DNA from: Eleginops maclovinus
Taxonomy: Eukaryota > Chordata > Actinopteri > Perciformes > Eleginopidae
Length of the DNA: 64,000 bases
Direction of reading: 5' to 3'
Assembly (NCBI RefSeq): GCF_036324505.1
Contig: NC_086365.1
Location: forward strand, 10,366,155-10,430,154
Shown: piece after piece, positions 57,986-64,000 of the stretch
Layout: each line of letters opens with the position of its first letter
Numbering within the stretch: the first letter of the stretch is position 1
The notes under the pieces: generated by a model
Databases searched by the model: none
Told to the model about the DNA's origin: nothing
What the model saw: only the letters and a program-made list of their open reading frames with translations
Translations under genes and position numbers: made by a program

Positions 57986-60900
57986 GCAGCACCTGACCCT
58001 CCCCCCACTGATCTCCTCCAGTGCAATCGACCAAACCCACGATCCTATATCTCCGTAGAGTGTGAGATTTAAGGGTACAGTCTGACAGCAGGATTACATT
58101 ACAAGACTTTTCCCTTAATGCAATCTGTCTCAAGTGAGCAAGTCTCCAACAACAACAAAAAAAATCACACCCTTGTGGACCGGTCAATAGTTAAACCAAA
58201 CCTCCCTCAACCCCTACCTCCTATATGTACATATTAACCAGGGTTCGACCGATATAGGTGTTTGAAGGCAGATGCCAGTACTTTCAACCTGAAGTATTGG
58301 TCAACATTAATATTTAAATTGTCCAACAGAGTTCCTAACAGGGATTCGAGCTACATGCAGATATTTGTGGCTGAATCACATGGAAACGCCAATAGGTCAC
58401 TTCCTGCCATTCAATGTTCTCATGTAGTGGTAGTCTCGCTGTGATGGTAGTCTCGCTGTGATGGTAGTCTGTTTTTCACCAGTTCATAAAGAACTGGGTA
58501 TGCCAGAAAACAGTTACTGGGATTTTGTTCCCCCTACATATAAAAGGCAAAAGCATTCAAAGGCGGGAAAAAGAGACAGGTTTCATAGGGTTGAGATATG
58601 AAGGGGATAAAGACATCAATTAGTCTGTGAGAACACCAGCATGTAGGCAGAAACCAATCGGCTTCTTGGGCGGACCAGAAGGACAACATCACATATTTTG
58701 CGTCAAGCGCTAAGGCTCTGCTAATCGTTGTGGCACTACGTTGTGCAACTCTTCATTTTTTTTAAATAGAAGGAAATATGCGCCCGCTGCACGCAGGGCT
58801 ATGACTCCAACTATATATTAAAGAAAATAATTAGAATTATAAAGTACAATGAGGAATTAATTTAAATGGCAATATTTTCAAATGCTTTGAAAGCAGTGGA
58901 TCAACATTCCAGATTTCCAGAATACTGAAACAAACCACTCGTGAGCATGAACACCTGTGCCATCAGTGGAGGGCTTTATGCTGCCCTAGTTCACCCTCTG
59001 GCGACAACGACAATAGAGGTCTAACTGCCTGTTGGAGAACGTACATCATGCGGACTAGTCATTTGCAGTGCTGATCAGCCATAAATATCTACAGGTAGCT
59101 TCAGGGATTCTCTCCGATGTGTCTGGTTGTCAGGTGGATAAACCCTCTGAAACATTTACATCGTCTGGAGACAGTGAACCCCTCCAAATGCTAATGAAAC
59201 CGTTTTACTAGAGCCGAGTAGCTCTGTAGGTCAGGCCACACATACACACTTATTCATTGGAGAGGAAACCAGAATACAATACTGCAAACTAACTTCCCTA
59301 GGCAACACCCTGCTGAATAGGACCAGTCTAAGGTCACCAGCTACAGATATGGTGGACACATAATGACTTCAGAACAAGAATTTAAGGTTTTACAGACAAC
59401 TCTTTAATCTGTTGATGCCACATATCGGTCTAACCCTGAAACTGTGTGTGCATTAGCAGTTTTCTTGATGCAAAAGTTGCTAAAGTCAGGTATAAGAATG
59501 GAAGCTAACTGTAAGAAATGAAGCCAAACATATAAAGAAGAAGCCTATCACGCCTAACAATCGGTCCAGCAGCTCAGCGTCACACAGCTGGGAGACTTTT
59601 GTGTTAGATGATCATTGTTTTTCTCCTCAAAGTGCTGCAGGGTTTTCAGCATCGTGTGTATGGATGTTTGCGAGTGTGTGTTTGAGAAACAGAGAGAGAA
59701 AGGGAAACAGAGATAGATCAGTTACGCTCAGCTACTTATTGATTTAGACGTTAAATTCAAGGAGTCGTCTGATCTTTTATGTCATTGGCGCCTCTCAGTG
59801 GTTGTTCAATCAAAAATACAATGGTAGGATATCCCAGTGAAAGGCTGAAAGCAAGACAGAAATCACAAATGGCAATAGAATTTTCTCCCCCCGCAAAAAA
59901 GTATGAGTAATAAGATGGCTTGATCGAGTTACATACAAGTTATACAATTAATGTCTTTAAGGAGTGGAACACTTTACTCTTCAATACTTTGCTGGGAATT
60001 TACACTGGCCTTTTGGGTACAAACATGATTATTTTCAAATGCAAACTGTTGCACGTTTTTTCCTTAAGATCATGGACAGTGGTTCAAATGAGCAGTTGCT
60101 GCTTGGTTGTAGATTCAGCTGTGCCAAACACAGAATAACATATCCAGCTTATGTCTCCAAGGAATAAAAGACAGATTTTACCCACTCGTCTTAATATTTA
60201 AGGTCCGTGTGGATGGATTTTAAAAGGGGCTTTGAAATGATCTGTTTCTTTTAAATACATGAACAAAGAAGTAAAGGAAAGGAAAGCCTGCGAAGGAACG
60301 GTAGAAAGCTGATAGCTTAAGCAAACATGTCTTCTAAAAACTCAAGGCACATAATAGGATTGTGTTCAATAAAGAGTACTCGGAGAGCGCAGACCTCCAG
60401 CAAGTTCGTTTCGGCACCGTGATTCGGATCTATTCATGAAAATGTAATCTGAATTGTTCCCTACTGACACACAGACAAACAAACCAACAATAGTAAACAT
60501 AACCTCCTTGGCTGAGGTGAGACTATTTTAATATACCTTGGTTTACACTTAGCCACATATTCGCACCTCTGTAAGACGACCTGTCACTTATATGGGGAGT
60601 TACACTGGGGAAGAATAAAGAGTATGTATATCCTATAAAGATGGATGAGTTCACACCTATTAAACATCTCAAAAGACCTCACAAGGAAGCCTGGCAATTT
60701 GATGTCATGTTTTGGGTATCAGAGGATGCACCCAACACTCATTAAGTAAATAACTGTTATTGTTTATTTGCGGATGCGGAAAGTTTGGTAATCGGATCAT
60801 CCTATTCTTGTGTGAACCATGCTACATACTGTACCCCACTGAGGGGTTGAATAGTGTCCTCTTTCTCGGTTTTCTCAGAAATGTCCGGTTTTGGTTGCAA

Positions 60901-61281
60901 GAGAGGAGAGCAGAGTGTTCATAACCAGCATTACATTTTGGTTTTAGTAAAACTCAACAGCATCAATGTCAGACTCTTTAACCCGAGGCATCACTTACAA
61001 CCAGTCCAGCTCCTGCTCCCCAGTCCCTGCGCTCTACCGGACACTTGTGAATGTCTTTATTGTGTTGGTGTAAACGACAACCTCCGCACAAACTCGTCAC
61101 GCCACTGCTCATTCTTTCCTTTCATTGTTCTTCCTTCTTCTCTGTCACTCTGTTTACAGCCGTTGGCAAGGCTTCAGCTGCCCATCTCCACTTTATTGGT
61201 TTGTTTGGGTTTTTATACATGCCTTTCTCTGTTTCCTGGGCGTTGTATTGTACATGCTTTGCTTGCTGGTTTATTAATAAA
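57986..61281 (+). other. sult4a1: Probable long 3' UTR of sult4a1
   Basis: No further exon is recognised for 3.3 kb after the stop codon. A clean AATAAA at 61276-61281, followed by the GT-rich gttgtgtctt, could end the transcript. An earlier candidate AATAAA lies at 60165-60170. A small tandem repeat (gtagtctcgctgtgatg, 2.3 units) lies at about 58430-58471. Confidence 0.4.
61276..61281 (+). terminator. sult4a1: Candidate poly(A) signal of sult4a1
   Basis: An AATAAA followed within 10 nt by a GT/T-rich element. The assignment is positional. Confidence 0.4.
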
Positions 61282-63138
<1,857 letters not shown>

Positions 63139-63188
63139 CCTCCTGTCCTGCTCCTGCCTATGTCCCACAATTAGAAATTCCTCCTGGT

Positions 63189-63768
63189 ATGGCCAAGCTG
63201 CTGCCTCTCCATCCCGGAATGGGAAAACTGGTCCTCGGCTCACAGTCCATCTCTACTATGAGAAATAACACACACTCCGCCACGAGAACACACACAGGTG
63301 GGGTATACAGGAAGTCATGGATACACCCAGACGGAGGTAAGCGTTTTTTCCTTACTTCAGCTTCCTCTCCTGTACATTGTTCTTAGAGGATTAATATCAT
63401 TTCATTTAGGTCAATGATTATTGCCTGTCCTGGTGTTTCAATACTAAAAGAAAGTGTCCCCTTTATATTAATGAAGAGTTGGTTATAACTAATGTCTTTT
63501 TTTAAATAGCTTCTCTATCTACATTTCCATCAAGTAGATAAGATTAGATTTTTCTTCCTTATTTACTGAATCCTCAGTGCATCGAGGCCAGCAGCTCGCC
63601 CTGGAGCAGGTGGAGCCTCTTATCCACGGAAGACTGGCCAACATTAAGTCAGCCTTCATGGCAGTGGACCCTCTTGGTACAGGGATGGTGAGCAGAGCGG
63701 AGTTCAGACGAGTCCTGAAGAGCCTGCTGCCTGTCAGTGAGAACCAGCTCTTCACTGCCCTTGATGAG
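63189..63768 (+). CDS. efcab6: EF-hand calcium-binding domain protein 6, N-terminal exons (partial)
   Basis: Two coding exons are visible: one from acceptor tttaacag at 63138 with ATG at 63189, ending at 63336 (donor ggag|gtaagc), and 63578-63768 (donor gatgag|gtgaga). They join in phase (G|TG). The gene runs off the window. The first exon encodes a disordered basic stretch (MAKLLPLHPGMGKLVLGSQS). The second encodes an EF-hand unit, with LEQVEPLIHGRLANIKSAF, then the loop DPLGTGMVSRAE, then FRRVLKSLLPVSENQ. This resembles the first EF-hand of human EFCAB6. The loop has Leu at position 3 where Asp/Asn/Ser is usual, so it may bind calcium poorly. Known for the family: a multi-EF-hand protein (DJBP) that binds DJ-1 and androgen receptor, testis-enriched. 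Position after sult4a1 in the same orientation matches the human order. Confidence 0.75.
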
Positions 63769-64000
63769 GTGAGAGGATCTTTTCCCTGTGTCCATATGGA
63801 GGTCTGATGTTAGAGGGTCAGGGCATCTTGGAACCCTGTGGACTGGGAAAGTTTCACGGTAATAGCGATTAGTTAAAGAGTTGTACCCTGTTCTCCTATT
63901 ATGTCTTGAAAATTGTATTTCTATACAAATTCTGAAAGGTGTACCAAAGGGGTTTGTTCACATGTCATTTGAAAGCCTGATTTATAACATTTTATTCATA

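Overview
This is vertebrate nuclear DNA, almost certainly from a teleost fish. The genes are split into short exons with GT-AG introns. The repeats are typical of fish: a Tc1 transposon, Rex3-like and L2-like LINEs, a tRNA-derived SINE, solo LTRs, short MITE-like elements and very long CA/GT microsatellites. I see no prokaryotic features, no CRISPR array and no operon. The exon structures below were built by translating the sequence and checking splice sites and phase at each junction; the gene names rest on remembered family sequence.

Layout. Positions 1-8.1 kb contain no recognisable host gene: a direct repeat pair, a composite repeat split by an LTR and a LINE tail, a perfect 313-bp GT tract, a SINE and an L2-like LINE. 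ttll12 (minus, 14 coding exons, 8119-24937) follows; its introns carry a Tc1 element, two Rex3-like LINE fragments and a solo LTR. snx4 (minus, 14 coding exons, 27353-32356) comes next, then a patatin-like lipase best called pnpla3 (minus, 9 coding exons, 34065-43718) with a 1.3-kb minisatellite in intron 4. sult4a1 (plus, 7 coding exons, 45103-57985) is divergent from pnpla3 and is followed by a long probable 3' UTR. The start of efcab6 (plus, from about 63.2 kb) runs off the right edge.

Gene relationships. ttll12, efcab6, sult4a1 and pnpla3 are also neighbours in the human 22q13 block, and the divergent pnpla3/sult4a1 arrangement and tandem sult4a1-efcab6 order match it. snx4 does not belong to that block in human (it is on 3q), so its position marks a lineage rearrangement. 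The proteins act in unrelated processes: TTL-like tubulin/histone/innate-signalling biology, endosomal recycling, lipid-droplet lipolysis, an orphan brain sulfotransferase and an EF-hand protein.

Most notable: two apparent frameshifts inside ttll12 exon 2; an LTR insertion whose empty site survives in a second copy of the host repeat in the same window; two more solo LTRs and one Rex3 copy with exact target-site duplications; a Tc1 transposase broken by one stop codon; a CA microsatellite that expanded in only one of two copies of a repeat; a 20-bp minisatellite open in several minus-strand frames; and a GC-AG intron in pnpla3. I found nothing I would call a new biological system.
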